The notes under the pieces are model-generated. The model was not told where the DNA came from. It searched no databases and saw only the letters and a program-made list of their open reading frames with translations. A DNA stretch of 64,000 bases from Salinirubrum litoreum. Its GTDB lineage: Archaea; Halobacteriota; Halobacteria; Halobacteriales; Haloferacaceae. Numbering within the stretch: position 1 is the first letter of the stretch; every line of letters starts with the position of its first letter. Below, piece by piece: positions 45,334-54,505 of this stretch. Both the position numbers and the translations under genes were made by a program. Location of the stretch: positions 372,001 to 436,000 of the forward strand of contig NZ_JAJCVJ010000003.1 of assembly GCF_020567425.1 (NCBI RefSeq), in the 5' to 3' direction.

Positions 45334-46800
45334 TCAGTCGTCGGCCGCCGAGGCGTCGACCGTCTCGTCGTCGGCGACGTCCGGAGTGCCGGTCCCGCGC
45401 ACGTCACCCTCGCGCCACGTCCCCCGGCGGAACCAGAGCCACGCGATGGTCGCACCCACGGCGTTCGAGACGAAGAAGGCGATCCAGATGCCCCGTGGGT
45501 CCGGACTGCCGAAGAACCACCAGTCGGTCGGCAGGATGCCCTGCGAGGCGACGTAAGCGACTGGAAGCCGGATCCCGGCGAGCGTGACGATGGAGATCGC
45601 GGCGGCGACGAGTGTCTCGCCGGCCCCACGGAACCCGCCCGTGAAGGCGCGCATGATCCCGATGAAGCCAAAGGAGAGCGCGACGTACCGGAGGAACTGC
45701 GCACCCACCGCGAGGACGCCGGCGTCGGTGGTGAACACCGAGACGATCGGTTCGGGAACGAGGAAGATACCGACCCCGACGAGCCCCAACACCGCGAACA
45801 GGCCCTTCGCCGCGAGGTAGTTCGCCTGCTCCGCCCGGTCGTACTTCCCCGCGCCGATGTTCTGCCCGCTCATCGTCTCGACCCCGCGAGCGACCGCGAT
45901 CGCCGGGAGGAAGATCACCGAGAAGACGCGCGTCCCGATGCCGAAGCCGGCGACGACCGACGTGGAGAACAGGCCGACGACGATCAGCAGGGCGTTGATC
46001 GACAGCGCCCGGCCGGTCCCCTCGATGGACGCCGGGACCCCGATCTTCAGCAGTTTCCGGAGGAACTGGAGGTCGGGCGTCATCTGCGAGAGGTGGATCT
46101 GGATGCCGCGACTGCCGGACAGCATGATGTAGAGGCCGACGGCCATCGCCAGACTCCGGGAGAAGACGGTGGCGACCGCCGCACCCTCGATGCCCATCTC
46201 CGGGAAGGCGACGGGCCCGATCGCCCACCCGTTGATGAGGAACGGGTCGAGCACGACGTTCACGACGACGGTCCCGAACATCACGAGCATCGGCGTGATG
46301 GTGTCGCCCGCCCCGCGCATCAGCGAGATGAACACGAAGAAGCCGAACATGAACGGGAGGCCGAGCGCGATGACCTGCATGTACGCTGTCGCCCCCGGCA
46401 GGACCTCGGGTGACGCGCCGAGAAAGGCGAGAAACGGCCGGACGAAGGGGTAGCCGAGGGTGCCGAGCAGGAGCGACCCGACCGTCGCGTACAGCACGGT
46501 CTGGGAGGCGGCGTACTCCGCCTCGCCCGTCTCCTCTGCACCGGTGTACTGTGCGACGAGGACACTCCCCGCGACCGACAGCCCCATCCCGAGCGAGATG
46601 AGCAGGAACACCATCGGGAACGCGAAGGAGATGCCGGCCAGCGCCTCCTTCGAGTACTGGCCGAGCCAGAAGGTGTCCGCGAGGTTGTACGCGGTCTGCA
46701 TCAGGTTCGTCACGACGATCGGCAAGGAGAGGTACAGCAGTGGCTTCAGGATGCCACCCTCGGTGAGGTCGAGTTCTTCTTGCCCCTTGAACAGGCTCAC
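45334..46800 (-). CDS. MATE-family multidrug/metabolite efflux transporter
   Basis: This 488-residue protein has about twelve TMs in two homologous halves (PIVVTNLMQTAYNLADTFWL in the first; an IGVPASIEGTGRALSINALL-type repeat in the second). It exports organic compounds in exchange for H+ or Na+. It overlaps the preceding TetR gene by 4 nt (ATGA), so the regulator and pump form one operon. Its C-terminus is acidic (DEETVDASAADD). Confidence 0.92.
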   Translation of the reverse strand: MSLFKGQEELDLTEGGILKPLLYLSLPIVVTNLMQTAYNLADTFWLGQYSKEALAGISFAFPMVFLLISLGMGLSVAGSVLVAQYTGAEETGEAEYAASQTVLYATVGSLLLGTLGYPFVRPFLAFLGASPEVLPGATAYMQVIALGLPFMFGFFVFISLMRGAGDTITPMLVMFGTVVVNVVLDPFLINGWAIGPVAFPEMGIEGAAVATVFSRSLAMAVGLYIMLSGSRGIQIHLSQMTPDLQFLRKLLKIGVPASIEGTGRALSINALLIVVGLFSTSVVAGFGIGTRVFSVIFLPAIAVARGVETMSGQNIGAGKYDRAEQANYLAAKGLFAVLGLVGVGIFLVPEPIVSVFTTDAGVLAVGAQFLRYVALSFGFIGIMRAFTGGFRGAGETLVAAAISIVTLAGIRLPVAYVASQGILPTDWWFFGSPDPRGIWIAFFVSNAVGATIAWLWFRRGTWREGDVRGTGTPDVADDETVDASAADD

Positions 46801-47495
46801 GGGGACACCTCCGCGTCCCGTGTCTCGTCCTCGTCGTCGGGGTCCGACCCCGACCCGTCGGCGACGGCCGACCGCTCACCCGCCGACGGCGTCCACCCGA
46901 GTCGCCGGTCGAGCACGCTCTCGACGACCGCTCGGGTCGCAGACGGGTCCTCGCCGAGTGCGACGGTCCGGACGTGCGCGCCGTTGATGACGGTGACGAC
47001 CAACCGGGCGACCGCCTCCGGGTCGGCGTCGGCGAAGTGGCCCGCCTCGACACCGTCGTCGACCGCCTCGCGGACGACCGCTCGCATCACCTCGTCCAGC
47101 GCCCGGAACCGCTCGCGGAACCGGTCGTGGTACGGTGCCTGCCCCTTCAGTTCCATCAGCGCGACCGGGAACTCGTCGGCCCCGTCGTCTCCGGAGGCGT
47201 CGGCGTCTGCACCGTTCTCGGCGGCCGACGAGGGGGTGAACACCGCGTCGAGGAACGTGGCGAGACGCTCCCGTGGGTCGACCGCCTCACAGGCCAGTCG
47301 CGCCTCGAACCGGTCCAGCAGGTCGTCGAGAAAGGCGTCCAGCAGATCGTCTTTGGTGTCGAAGTGGTAGTGGATCGCCGCCGTGGTCAGCGACGAGCGC
47401 TCGGCGATTCGTTGCATCGTCAGGTCGGCGTAGCCGTGCGCACACAGCGCCCGACCCGTGGCGTCGATGATCTCGCGTTTCGTGTCCGAGTCCAT
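46797..47495 (-). CDS. TetR/AcrR-family transcriptional regulator
   Basis: This 232-residue protein has an N-terminal HTH (ERSSLTTAAIHYHFDTKDDLL, about residues 30-52) and a C-terminal ligand-binding half with an acidic tail (residues 200-232). TetR regulators usually repress a neighbouring efflux gene, and the MATE gene overlaps here. It probably autoregulates through the palindrome at 47511-47531, located right at its start. Confidence 0.93.
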   Translation of the reverse strand: MDSDTKREIIDATGRALCAHGYADLTMQRIAERSSLTTAAIHYHFDTKDDLLDAFLDDLLDRFEARLACEAVDPRERLATFLDAVFTPSSAAENGADADASGDDGADEFPVALMELKGQAPYHDRFRERFRALDEVMRAVVREAVDDGVEAGHFADADPEAVARLVVTVINGAHVRTVALGEDPSATRAVVESVLDRRLGWTPSAGERSAVADGSGSDPDDEDETRDAEVSP

Positions 47496-47510
47496 CCGTA
47501 GTTACTCGAA

Positions 47511-47531
47511 CTTACTAACTAGTCAGTCAAG
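47511..47531. promoter_or_regulatory. TetR-type operator upstream of the TetR-MATE operon
   Basis: CTTACTA-ACTAGT-CAGTCAAG is a pseudo-palindrome centred on ACTAGT with about four matching pairs per arm, the common form of TetR-family operators in haloarchaea. It lies 16 bases upstream of the regulator's start at 47495. Confidence 0.55.
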
Positions 47532-47682
47532 AGGGTTGGGATCGATCGACGGCGAGTGAATCCGTCGCGTGGATCGCGGTGGCACGCACCGAGAGACGAC
47601 TCGGGAGCACACACCGAGAGACGACTGGCGGTGACTCGCGCCGGGGACCGTGATTCATACCGTGTGCGTCCATAGGACCGGT

Positions 47683-48360
47683 ATGGAACTCGCCAGTGGC
47701 GTGTACGGACTCACGGTGGAGTCGGACTTCGACGGCCGAACACTGGAGATTCACCCGGTCGCCGTCGAGACACCTCGGGGCCTGCTCCTCCTCGACGTGG
47801 GCCTCCCCGAGTGCGTACCGGACCTCCGTGCCGCACTCGACGAGGAGGGCCTCTCGCTAGACGACGTGTGGGCCGTCGTCGTCACGCACCAGGACCTCGA
47901 TCACGCTGGCTGTCTGGCCGAGGTGATCGAGGCAGTCGGCGTCGTCGTCGTCACCCACGAGGACGAAGCGCCGTATCTGGAAGGCGACAGAGCGTTGGTG
48001 AAGTCCACCGACGACCGACCGATGAAGCTGGCTCCCGTGATCGTCGACCTGCAGGTCGTCGGCGGGGAGACGTTCGCAACCTCGGCTGGACCGATGCGGG
48101 TCGTCGAGACCCCCGGTCACGCGCCGGGACACACCTCGTATCACTTCCCGGACGCAGAACTGCTCGTCAGTGCCGACGCGCTGAACGTCGTCGACGGCGA
48201 GTTGGTCGGGCCGCGCGAGGACGCGACGCCCGACCTCGACACCGCGTGGGGGAGTGTCGGACGACTGGCGGATCTCGACTTCGACGAGACGTTCTGTTTC
48301 CACGGTGGGTACGTGGACGCCGGGAGTGAGCGAGTAGCCGAGTTGCTGGCCGAGCGGTAG
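47683..48360 (+). CDS. MBL-fold metallo-hydrolase
   Basis: This 225-residue protein has the MBL metal motif THQDLDHAGC (HxxxDH; the first His is replaced within VVVTHQDLDHAG so HxDxDH holds), then ETPGHAPGHTSYH (the third ligand) and SADALN. Start ATG at 47683. MBL enzymes hydrolyse thioesters, lactones or phosphodiesters; the substrate is unknown. A TATA-like GTGATTCATACC lies about 30 bases upstream. Confidence 0.9.
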   Translation: MELASGVYGLTVESDFDGRTLEIHPVAVETPRGLLLLDVGLPECVPDLRAALDEEGLSLDDVWAVVVTHQDLDHAGCLAEVIEAVGVVVVTHEDEAPYLEGDRALVKSTDDRPMKLAPVIVDLQVVGGETFATSAGPMRVVETPGHAPGHTSYHFPDAELLVSADALNVVDGELVGPREDATPDLDTAWGSVGRLADLDFDETFCFHGGYVDAGSERVAELLAER

Positions 48361-48471
48361 CCCCGGAACCTGTCGGCATGATGGAGTGCACCGCTTCTCG
48401 GCCGAGAAGCCGGTTCTCACCCGGTGGCAATCGCGGTCTCGGTTGATGCTCACCGCCAGCGTAGAGATCGT

Positions 48472-49095
48472 ATGAGCACTCACACCGACTCCTCGACGCG
48501 CACCGACCGCAGGCGGAAGAGCCAGCAACAGCACGACCGCCAGTCACAGCACGACCGCCGGCCACGACGCGACCGCCGACCGCACCTCCCGGCGTACGGG
48601 CCGATCGACGCCGTCCTCAGCTTCGCCGTCTTCTACGTCTTCGTCGAACGCGCGACCTCGACCGTCGTCGACGTGCTCACCACGGCAGTTCCGGACTTCT
48701 CGGCGTCCACCGTCGGCTTCGGCCTGGCGGCACTCCTCTGGTTCGTCCTCGCCGTGACACTGCTCGATCAACTCCAGCGCCAACTCGCGGCCGTGGGTGT
48801 GGGCACTCAGTCGGCGGTCGCACGGGCCGACCGTGAAGCCGGGACGCCCGGCGAGACCCGACTGTTCGCGTACCTCGCCGGCCTGACGATCGGTGGGGTG
48901 ATCGCGGTGTGGACCTTCGAGCCCGCCGTCCAGACGGGGATCACGATGATCCAAATCGTCGGGACGCTCGACGCCACCGCGTTCGCATTCGTCGACTTTC
49001 TCACGATGATCGTCTTCTTCGTGGGGTTCGCCGTCACGACCCACTCGCTGGATCGACTCGTGATCGGGACCGTCCGGCGCGTGATCGGCGAGTGA
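48472..49095 (+). CDS. Hypothetical four-TM membrane protein
   Basis: This 207-residue protein starts at the ATG at 48472. Residues 1-45 are a polar Arg/Gln/Asp-rich tail (TRTDRRRKSQQQHDRQSQHD). TMs lie at about 50-65, 85-105, 130-150 and 170-190. No family is recognised. It has no clear operon partner; the nearest upstream gene ends 111 bases away. Confidence 0.72.
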   Translation: MSTHTDSSTRTDRRRKSQQQHDRQSQHDRRPRRDRRPHLPAYGPIDAVLSFAVFYVFVERATSTVVDVLTTAVPDFSASTVGFGLAALLWFVLAVTLLDQLQRQLAAVGVGTQSAVARADREAGTPGETRLFAYLAGLTIGGVIAVWTFEPAVQTGITMIQIVGTLDATAFAFVDFLTMIVFFVGFAVTTHSLDRLVIGTVRRVIGE

Positions 49096-49237
49096 CCCGC
49101 GCGAGTCACGACAGCCGGTCGACGGGGAGTTCCACCCGCCGGGTGAGCCGAGAGAAGACAGACCCCGGATGCTGGTAGCGGACGGTTCCGCTCGGGATTC
49201 GGGGAGCGATCGCTCCTGACTGCGAGTCGGAGAGCAG

Positions 49238-51184
49238 TCAGTCCTGAGAGACGGGGTCGACGCCCGGCGATTCGGGAGTCGGGGCGTTCGAGAGCTCTCC
49301 GGAGAGTGCTCTGAGACACGCGAACGGCGTCCCCGCCGCCCATGCCTGCGGTTCACAGGCCTCGCCGTAGGTGACGGGCACCGCCGAGTCGTCACGGGCG
49401 TACCCGGCGAACAGTTCCGGCAGGCGGTCGTTCCCGCGTGCGAGCGCCGCGTCTCTGAGCCCCTCTGTCACCTGCCGGACCGCGTCGTCCCGGCCGTATC
49501 GGGCCATCCCGAGCACCGAAAGCGAGGTGTCGTGCGGCCAGACCGAGCCGAGGTGGTAGCTCTGGGGGTTGTACGCGTCGTGTGTCGACGAGAACGTTCG
49601 GATTCCCCACCCCGAGAACAGGTCGTCTGCGAGCAACCGATCCACGACGGCGTCCGCCCGCGAGTCGGCGACGATACCGCTCCAGAGACAGTGGCCGGGG
49701 TTCGAGGTGATCGACCGCACCGGATCACCGTGTCCGTCGAGTGCCACGGCGTAGAAGGACTCCTCGGGGAGCCAGAACGCGTCCTCGAACCGCTCACGGA
49801 GCGACGCGGCCGCCCGATCGTACGTCGCTGCCGTCGCGTCGTCGCCGAAGACAGAGAGGAGATCGGCCCCTCTGCGGAGTGCGTCGTAGTAGTAGCCCTG
49901 CACCTCGACGACAGCCAGCGGTCCCTCCGGGTGACGACCGTCCGGGTGGACGATGCCGTCGGCACTGTCCTTCCAGGCCTGGTGGATCAGTCCATCGGTC
50001 GTCGTCGGGTCGGCGGGGTAGTCGACGAAGCCATCGCCGTCGTGGTCGCCGTACTCACGGAGCCACGTGATCGCCCGCTCGACCGCCGGCAGGAGATCCC
50101 TGGCGAAGGCGTCGTCACCCGTCTCCTGCCACGTTCGGTGGACGAGGCCGACGAACAGCGCCGTGGCGTCGACGGTCCCGTAGTACGGACTGTGTGGCAC
50201 CTCCCCGCGAGCGGCCGCCTCGCCGTGTCTGATCTCGTGGAGGATCTTCCCCGGTTCGGCCGCCCGGAAGTCGTCGAATGCGTCGGCCTGGTGCGCCGCG
50301 AGATACCGACAGGTCGCCTTCGCCACCGCCGGTGCGAACTCGAGGGTCTGTGCGGCCGCCAGAATGGAGTCCCGGCCGAACACCGTGGCGAACCACGGGA
50401 CTCCGGCCGCGAAGACCGGGCCGTACTCCGTCTCCAGTGTCAGTTCGAGGAGGTTCTCCCGTGCTTCCGTCAGGACGGTGTCCCAGCGTCCGTCCGCCAC
50501 CGGGAGCGGTCGGTCGGCCCAGTCGTGGTATCGCTCCCGAATCGTGGTCCGTGCACGGTCGGCTACGGCGGTCGGCTTCGAGACCCCCTCCGGCGAGACG
50601 ACCACCGACAGTTCGGTCTGTCCGTGTGGTTCGAGTTCGACCGGTACCCGAATCGTCCCGTCGGCCCGACCCTCACTCCCTGTCGTCGTCACGGTCGCCG
50701 GACGATCCACGGTGACCGTCGTCGTCCGTTCGAAGTCGTGGTCGGCCGGGTCGTAGCCGAAGACGACCCCGTCCTCGCTCGCGTTCACCGTGATGGAACG
50801 GTCCCGTCTGGGGTGGTGGCCTCGTACCTCGAAGAGGTCGTCGAACCGGGTCCCGACCGCGAGTTCGAGCGTCTCCGTCGTCGACTGGCCGGTGAGGTTC
50901 TCGATCGTGAGAGACTCGATCAGGCAGTCGGTGACGAACTGCCGACGGCGGACACGGAGCGACCGGGCACCGGTGTCGAGTGGATCGGCCGTCTCGACGA
51001 CCCGTTCGCCGGGCAGGATGTCCGTCAGTTCGAGCGTCTCCAGCGGTCGGTCGGTCGTCAGTTCGTACCGGTCGAGGTGGCGAACGTCCCGGTGATACAC
51101 CCCGTCGTGGGCACGCGTCGGACGACCGCTGTCGTCCGTCACCAGAAACGTCGTCCCGTTGACGACGGCGTTATCCGACTTCAT
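49238..51184 (-). CDS. Glycogen-debranching-type amylo-alpha-1,6-glucosidase
   Basis: This 648-residue protein has an N-terminal glycogen-debranching domain (GDE_N_bis, NGTTFLVTDDSGRPTRAHDG, residues 1-200) and a C-terminal (alpha/alpha)6 GH domain. Typical segments are GVPWFATVFGRDSILAAAQT (about 275), YHLGSVWPHDTSLS (about 565) and a Trp/Asp/Glu-rich active-site area. It removes alpha-1,6-linked branches of glycogen or imported maltodextrins. The start ATG at 51184 was chosen; the palindrome and promoter (TTTTAAG) upstream serve both this gene and the binding-protein operon. Confidence 0.88.
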   Translation of the reverse strand: MKSDNAVVNGTTFLVTDDSGRPTRAHDGVYHRDVRHLDRYELTTDRPLETLELTDILPGERVVETADPLDTGARSLRVRRRQFVTDCLIESLTIENLTGQSTTETLELAVGTRFDDLFEVRGHHPRRDRSITVNASEDGVVFGYDPADHDFERTTTVTVDRPATVTTTGSEGRADGTIRVPVELEPHGQTELSVVVSPEGVSKPTAVADRARTTIRERYHDWADRPLPVADGRWDTVLTEARENLLELTLETEYGPVFAAGVPWFATVFGRDSILAAAQTLEFAPAVAKATCRYLAAHQADAFDDFRAAEPGKILHEIRHGEAAARGEVPHSPYYGTVDATALFVGLVHRTWQETGDDAFARDLLPAVERAITWLREYGDHDGDGFVDYPADPTTTDGLIHQAWKDSADGIVHPDGRHPEGPLAVVEVQGYYYDALRRGADLLSVFGDDATAATYDRAAASLRERFEDAFWLPEESFYAVALDGHGDPVRSITSNPGHCLWSGIVADSRADAVVDRLLADDLFSGWGIRTFSSTHDAYNPQSYHLGSVWPHDTSLSVLGMARYGRDDAVRQVTEGLRDAALARGNDRLPELFAGYARDDSAVPVTYGEACEPQAWAAGTPFACLRALSGELSNAPTPESPGVDPVSQD

Positions 51185-51227
51185 ACTCACCCCGAACGGC
51201 GGACCCCACTTAAAACCGGCGGGTGCA

Positions 51228-51243
51228 CACTACTCTAGTAGTG
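51228..51243. promoter_or_regulatory. TrmB-type operator (CACTACT-CT-AGTAGTG), divergent
   Basis: Two 7-base arms pair perfectly around CT. The site lies between the debranching gene (start 51184, minus) and the binding-protein gene (start 51293, plus), about 20 bases upstream of each gene's TATA-like element (TTTTAAG and GCTTATG). The position suits one factor controlling both directions. Similar elements occur at 56809-56824 and 58021-58036. Confidence 0.65.
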
Positions 51244-51292
51244 GGAGAACCCAAACGCTTATGTGGAGCCATTCACACGGTCTTTGATGTAT

Positions 51293-52633
51293 ATGACAGG
51301 AGATGCCACGCAGACCGGACAGATCACACGACGGCGGCTCGTCGAGGGCGTCGGCGCGAGCGCACTGACCGCCGCGCTCGCCGGCTGTCTCGGCGGCGGT
51401 GGCGGCGGGAGCGACCCGACAGCGACAGACGGCGGCGGTGGCTCGACAGACGCGACCACGACGCAGGTCCCCCAGCGACAGATTCAGCTCTCGGGGTGGA
51501 CCTCGAACCAGGAGGAGAAACAGCTCCTCTCCGACCTCGTCGGAACCTTCGAGGAGAGCCACGACAACGTCGACGTAGACTACAGCCCCGTCGAGTCGAA
51601 GTACAAACAGAAGCTGAAGACGCAACTCGGTGCCGGCAACGCGCCGGACGTGTTCTACGTCGACGCGAAGTACTTCGGCTCCTTCGCCAGTCAGGGCGCG
51701 CTGTTGAGTCTCGACTCCATGGTCGAGTCGGGACAGATCGACACCGACGCCTTCTTCCAGCCGCTACTCGACGCGTTCCGGTTCGACGGGACGCTGTACG
51801 GCGTGCCGAAGGACTTCTCGACGCTCGGCCTGTACTCGAACACCGCACTGTTCGAGGAGGCCGGGGCGAACCCCGAACCCGCGACGTGGAGTGAACTCCG
51901 CACCTCGCTCCAGACGGTCGTCGACGAGACGGACGTGAAGTCCGGGATGATCGAGTACGCCAACGCGCGGTGGTGGAAAGCGCTGATCTACCAGAACGGC
52001 GGACAGATCATGTCCGACGACGGCTCGGAGGCGGTGTTCGCGAGCGACGCCGGTGTCGAGGCGCTCCAGTACATGGTCGATCTGAAGAAGGACGGCCTGC
52101 TGTCGGTGCCGAGCGAACTCGGCGCGGATTGGCACGGCCAGGCGCTCGGCAACGGCGAGGTGGCCTCGGCGGTCATCGGTCCGTGGGCCATTCCGTACCT
52201 CCGAGGGAACCACTCCGAGGTGAACGAGGCGACAGACGTGTTCCACCTGCCGATCCCGGAGGGTGGCGAGAAGGGCACGGCCGCCTACACCGTCTCCTAC
52301 AGCGTCTCTGCGAACACGAGCGCACCGGGGGCCGCCCAGACGCTCGTCTCCGCGCTCACGGACTCCGAGGGGATGGCTCGCTGGGCGGAGAAGGGGGTCG
52401 CCCTCTCTGCCCGTCCGGCCCACGCCGAACTCGAGTTCTACCAGAACAACCCCCGGTACCGCACCCACCTGGAGGCCGGCGAGTGGTCACACCCGGTCGC
52501 CTACGGGGCACAGAGCGAGGCGGTCATCAACCGTCTGCACCCGCAGTTGGAGGGTGCGATGCTCGAGGAGAAGTCCCCCCGCGAGGCGCTCGAGACCGCA
52601 CAGTCCACGATCAACGACGAGGTCCTCAACTGA
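51293..52633 (+). CDS. Sugar ABC transporter substrate-binding lipoprotein (MalE type)
   Basis: This 446-residue protein has a Tat signal TRRRLVEGVGASALTAALAGC with lipobox and a Gly/Thr/Asp linker, then an extracellular sugar-binding protein (family 1). Start ATG at 51293; an in-frame ATG at 51287 is possible. Signature segments are SGWTSNQEEKQLLSDLV and NGEVASAVIGPWAIPYLRG. It captures maltodextrin-like oligosaccharides for the permeases that follow after 9 bases. Confidence 0.9.
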   Translation: MTGDATQTGQITRRRLVEGVGASALTAALAGCLGGGGGGSDPTATDGGGGSTDATTTQVPQRQIQLSGWTSNQEEKQLLSDLVGTFEESHDNVDVDYSPVESKYKQKLKTQLGAGNAPDVFYVDAKYFGSFASQGALLSLDSMVESGQIDTDAFFQPLLDAFRFDGTLYGVPKDFSTLGLYSNTALFEEAGANPEPATWSELRTSLQTVVDETDVKSGMIEYANARWWKALIYQNGGQIMSDDGSEAVFASDAGVEALQYMVDLKKDGLLSVPSELGADWHGQALGNGEVASAVIGPWAIPYLRGNHSEVNEATDVFHLPIPEGGEKGTAAYTVSYSVSANTSAPGAAQTLVSALTDSEGMARWAEKGVALSARPAHAELEFYQNNPRYRTHLEAGEWSHPVAYGAQSEAVINRLHPQLEGAMLEEKSPREALETAQSTINDEVLN

Positions 52634-52642
52634 GGGTGTGGG

Positions 52643-53638
52643 ATGGCCTTCGAAGGAGGTGAACGCGGCACGACGGACGAACGACTCACGGCCCGACTCC
52701 GCACGGGCGTCGGCGAGCGACTCGGCACCAGTGACGAACACGACACCCTCGTCGGTGTCCTGTTCTGTCTGCCGAACCTCGTCGCCTTCTCTATCTTCCT
52801 GCTCGGGCCGGTCCTGTACGCTTTCTACATCTCGTTTCACGAGTGGAACATCCTCGCCAACGAGGGGACGTGGATCGGCATCCAGAACTACGTGGCGGTA
52901 CTCCAGCCCGCTCCGTGGGCGAACGACTGGGCACCGCTGACCGATCCGACCGCCAACACGTTCTGGTACTCGCTGAAGACGACCGTCGTCTACGCCATCG
53001 GGACCGTCCCGCTCCAGATCTACGGCGGACTGGCGGTCGCACTGATGCTCGACAAGCGCGTTCGGGGCAAGAAGGTGTACCGCGCCGCCTTCTTCATGCC
53101 GATGATGCTCTCGGGGGCCGCCAGCGCAGTCATGTGGCGGTGGTTCCTCGCGGCCGACGGTATCATCAACAGCCTGCTCCCGTCGTTCCTCGAACACAAC
53201 TGGGCGGGCGACCCCGGCACCGCCCTGATGGGTGTGATGCTGATGGCCGTCTGGGGCGGCATCGGCGGGAACATGATCTTCTTCCTCGCCGGCCTCCAGA
53301 ACATCCCCGAGGAACTGTACGAGGCGGCCCGCATCGACGGTGCCACCGGCTGGCACCGGTTCAGACACGTCACGTGGCCGAACCTCGGCAACACCAACTT
53401 CTTCGTCATCGTGATGGCGATCATCTCGGCGTTCCAGGTGTTCGGCATCGCCCTCGTCTTCTCGCAGGGCGGTCCGTACTACGCCACGACGACGACGGTC
53501 CTGCTCGTCTACCAGCGCGCCTTTGAGGAGGGTGCGATGGGCTACGGGGCCGCGATGGCGTTCCTGTTGTTCTGTCTCATCTTCGCGTTCTCGTACTACC
53601 AGTACAAGAACCGTGACCAGGCGGAGGTGGGCTACTGA
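52643..53638 (+). CDS. Sugar ABC transporter permease (MalF type)
   Basis: This 331-residue inner-membrane permease has the EAA loop PEELYEAARIDGATGWHRFR (about residues 218-237) and MMLSGAASAVMWRWF-like segments. About six TMs are visible. It pairs with the following permease to form the channel. Its end overlaps the next start (TGATG). Confidence 0.9.
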   Translation: MAFEGGERGTTDERLTARLRTGVGERLGTSDEHDTLVGVLFCLPNLVAFSIFLLGPVLYAFYISFHEWNILANEGTWIGIQNYVAVLQPAPWANDWAPLTDPTANTFWYSLKTTVVYAIGTVPLQIYGGLAVALMLDKRVRGKKVYRAAFFMPMMLSGAASAVMWRWFLAADGIINSLLPSFLEHNWAGDPGTALMGVMLMAVWGGIGGNMIFFLAGLQNIPEELYEAARIDGATGWHRFRHVTWPNLGNTNFFVIVMAIISAFQVFGIALVFSQGGPYYATTTTVLLVYQRAFEEGAMGYGAAMAFLLFCLIFAFSYYQYKNRDQAEVGY

Positions 53639-54504
53639 TGGCCCGGTCCAGCTACGACTACCCCGGCTACGAGCGTGCCGGCGCACGGTACTGGACGAAG
53701 ACGACGCTGCTGTACGCCGGTCTCGGACTCGGCGCGCTGTGGATGACACTCCCGTTCTGGTGGACGTTCACCACCTCGCTGTCGGCGAATCCGACCGCCG
53801 GTGCCGTCTCGTTCCTGCCGGCGGAGGTGACACTCCAGAACTTCACGACGCTGTGGGAGCGTGACGACATCATGCTCGTCCGCTGGTTCGCCAACTCCGT
53901 GGTGGTCGCGGTGGCGGTCACGGCGTTCAACGTCACCTTCGACAGTCTCGCGGGCTACGCGCTGGCGAAGGTGGACTTCTGGGGCCGCGAGAAGCTGTTT
54001 CTCGTCTTCATGTCGACGATGATGATCCCCGCGATGGTGACGCTCATCCCGGTGTACATCATCCTCGTCGAACTCGGCTGGACGAACACCTATCAGGGGT
54101 TGATCGTCCCGCTGATCGCCAACCCCTTCGGCATCTTCCTCCTGCGACAGCACTTCCGGAGTCTGCCGTCCGCGCTCGGTGACGCGGCCAAGATCGACGG
54201 CTGCAACGAGTTCCAGACGTTCTACAAGGTGTACCTTCCGCTGGCGAAACCGGCACTCGCCACGCTCGCCATCTTCACGTTCATGGGTGCGTGGAAGAAC
54301 TTCCAGTGGCCGCTGATCATCGCCAGCAACCAGGACATGTACACCCTCCCGGTCGCGCTGTTCGCGGTCCGCAACCAGTACTTCGCGGAGTGGGGGCTGA
54401 TGATGGCCGCCGCACTCATCATCGTCGCGCCGGTCGTGATCGCCTTCCTCGCCGCGCAGAACTACTTCATCCGCGGGATGAGTCTCAGCGGGATGAAGGG
54501 CTGA
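53638..54504 (+). CDS. Sugar ABC transporter permease (MalG type)
   Basis: This 288-residue permease has the EAA motif region LPSALGDAAKIDGCNEFQTF (about residues 180-200) and KVYLPLAKPALATLA. It is the second permease subunit of the oligosaccharide importer; ATP hydrolysis is supplied by the MalK protein encoded at 55619. It converges with the TrmB gene, separated by one base. Confidence 0.9.
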   Translation: MARSSYDYPGYERAGARYWTKTTLLYAGLGLGALWMTLPFWWTFTTSLSANPTAGAVSFLPAEVTLQNFTTLWERDDIMLVRWFANSVVVAVAVTAFNVTFDSLAGYALAKVDFWGREKLFLVFMSTMMIPAMVTLIPVYIILVELGWTNTYQGLIVPLIANPFGIFLLRQHFRSLPSALGDAAKIDGCNEFQTFYKVYLPLAKPALATLAIFTFMGAWKNFQWPLIIASNQDMYTLPVALFAVRNQYFAEWGLMMAAALIIVAPVVIAFLAAQNYFIRGMSLSGMKG

Positions 54505-54505
54505 C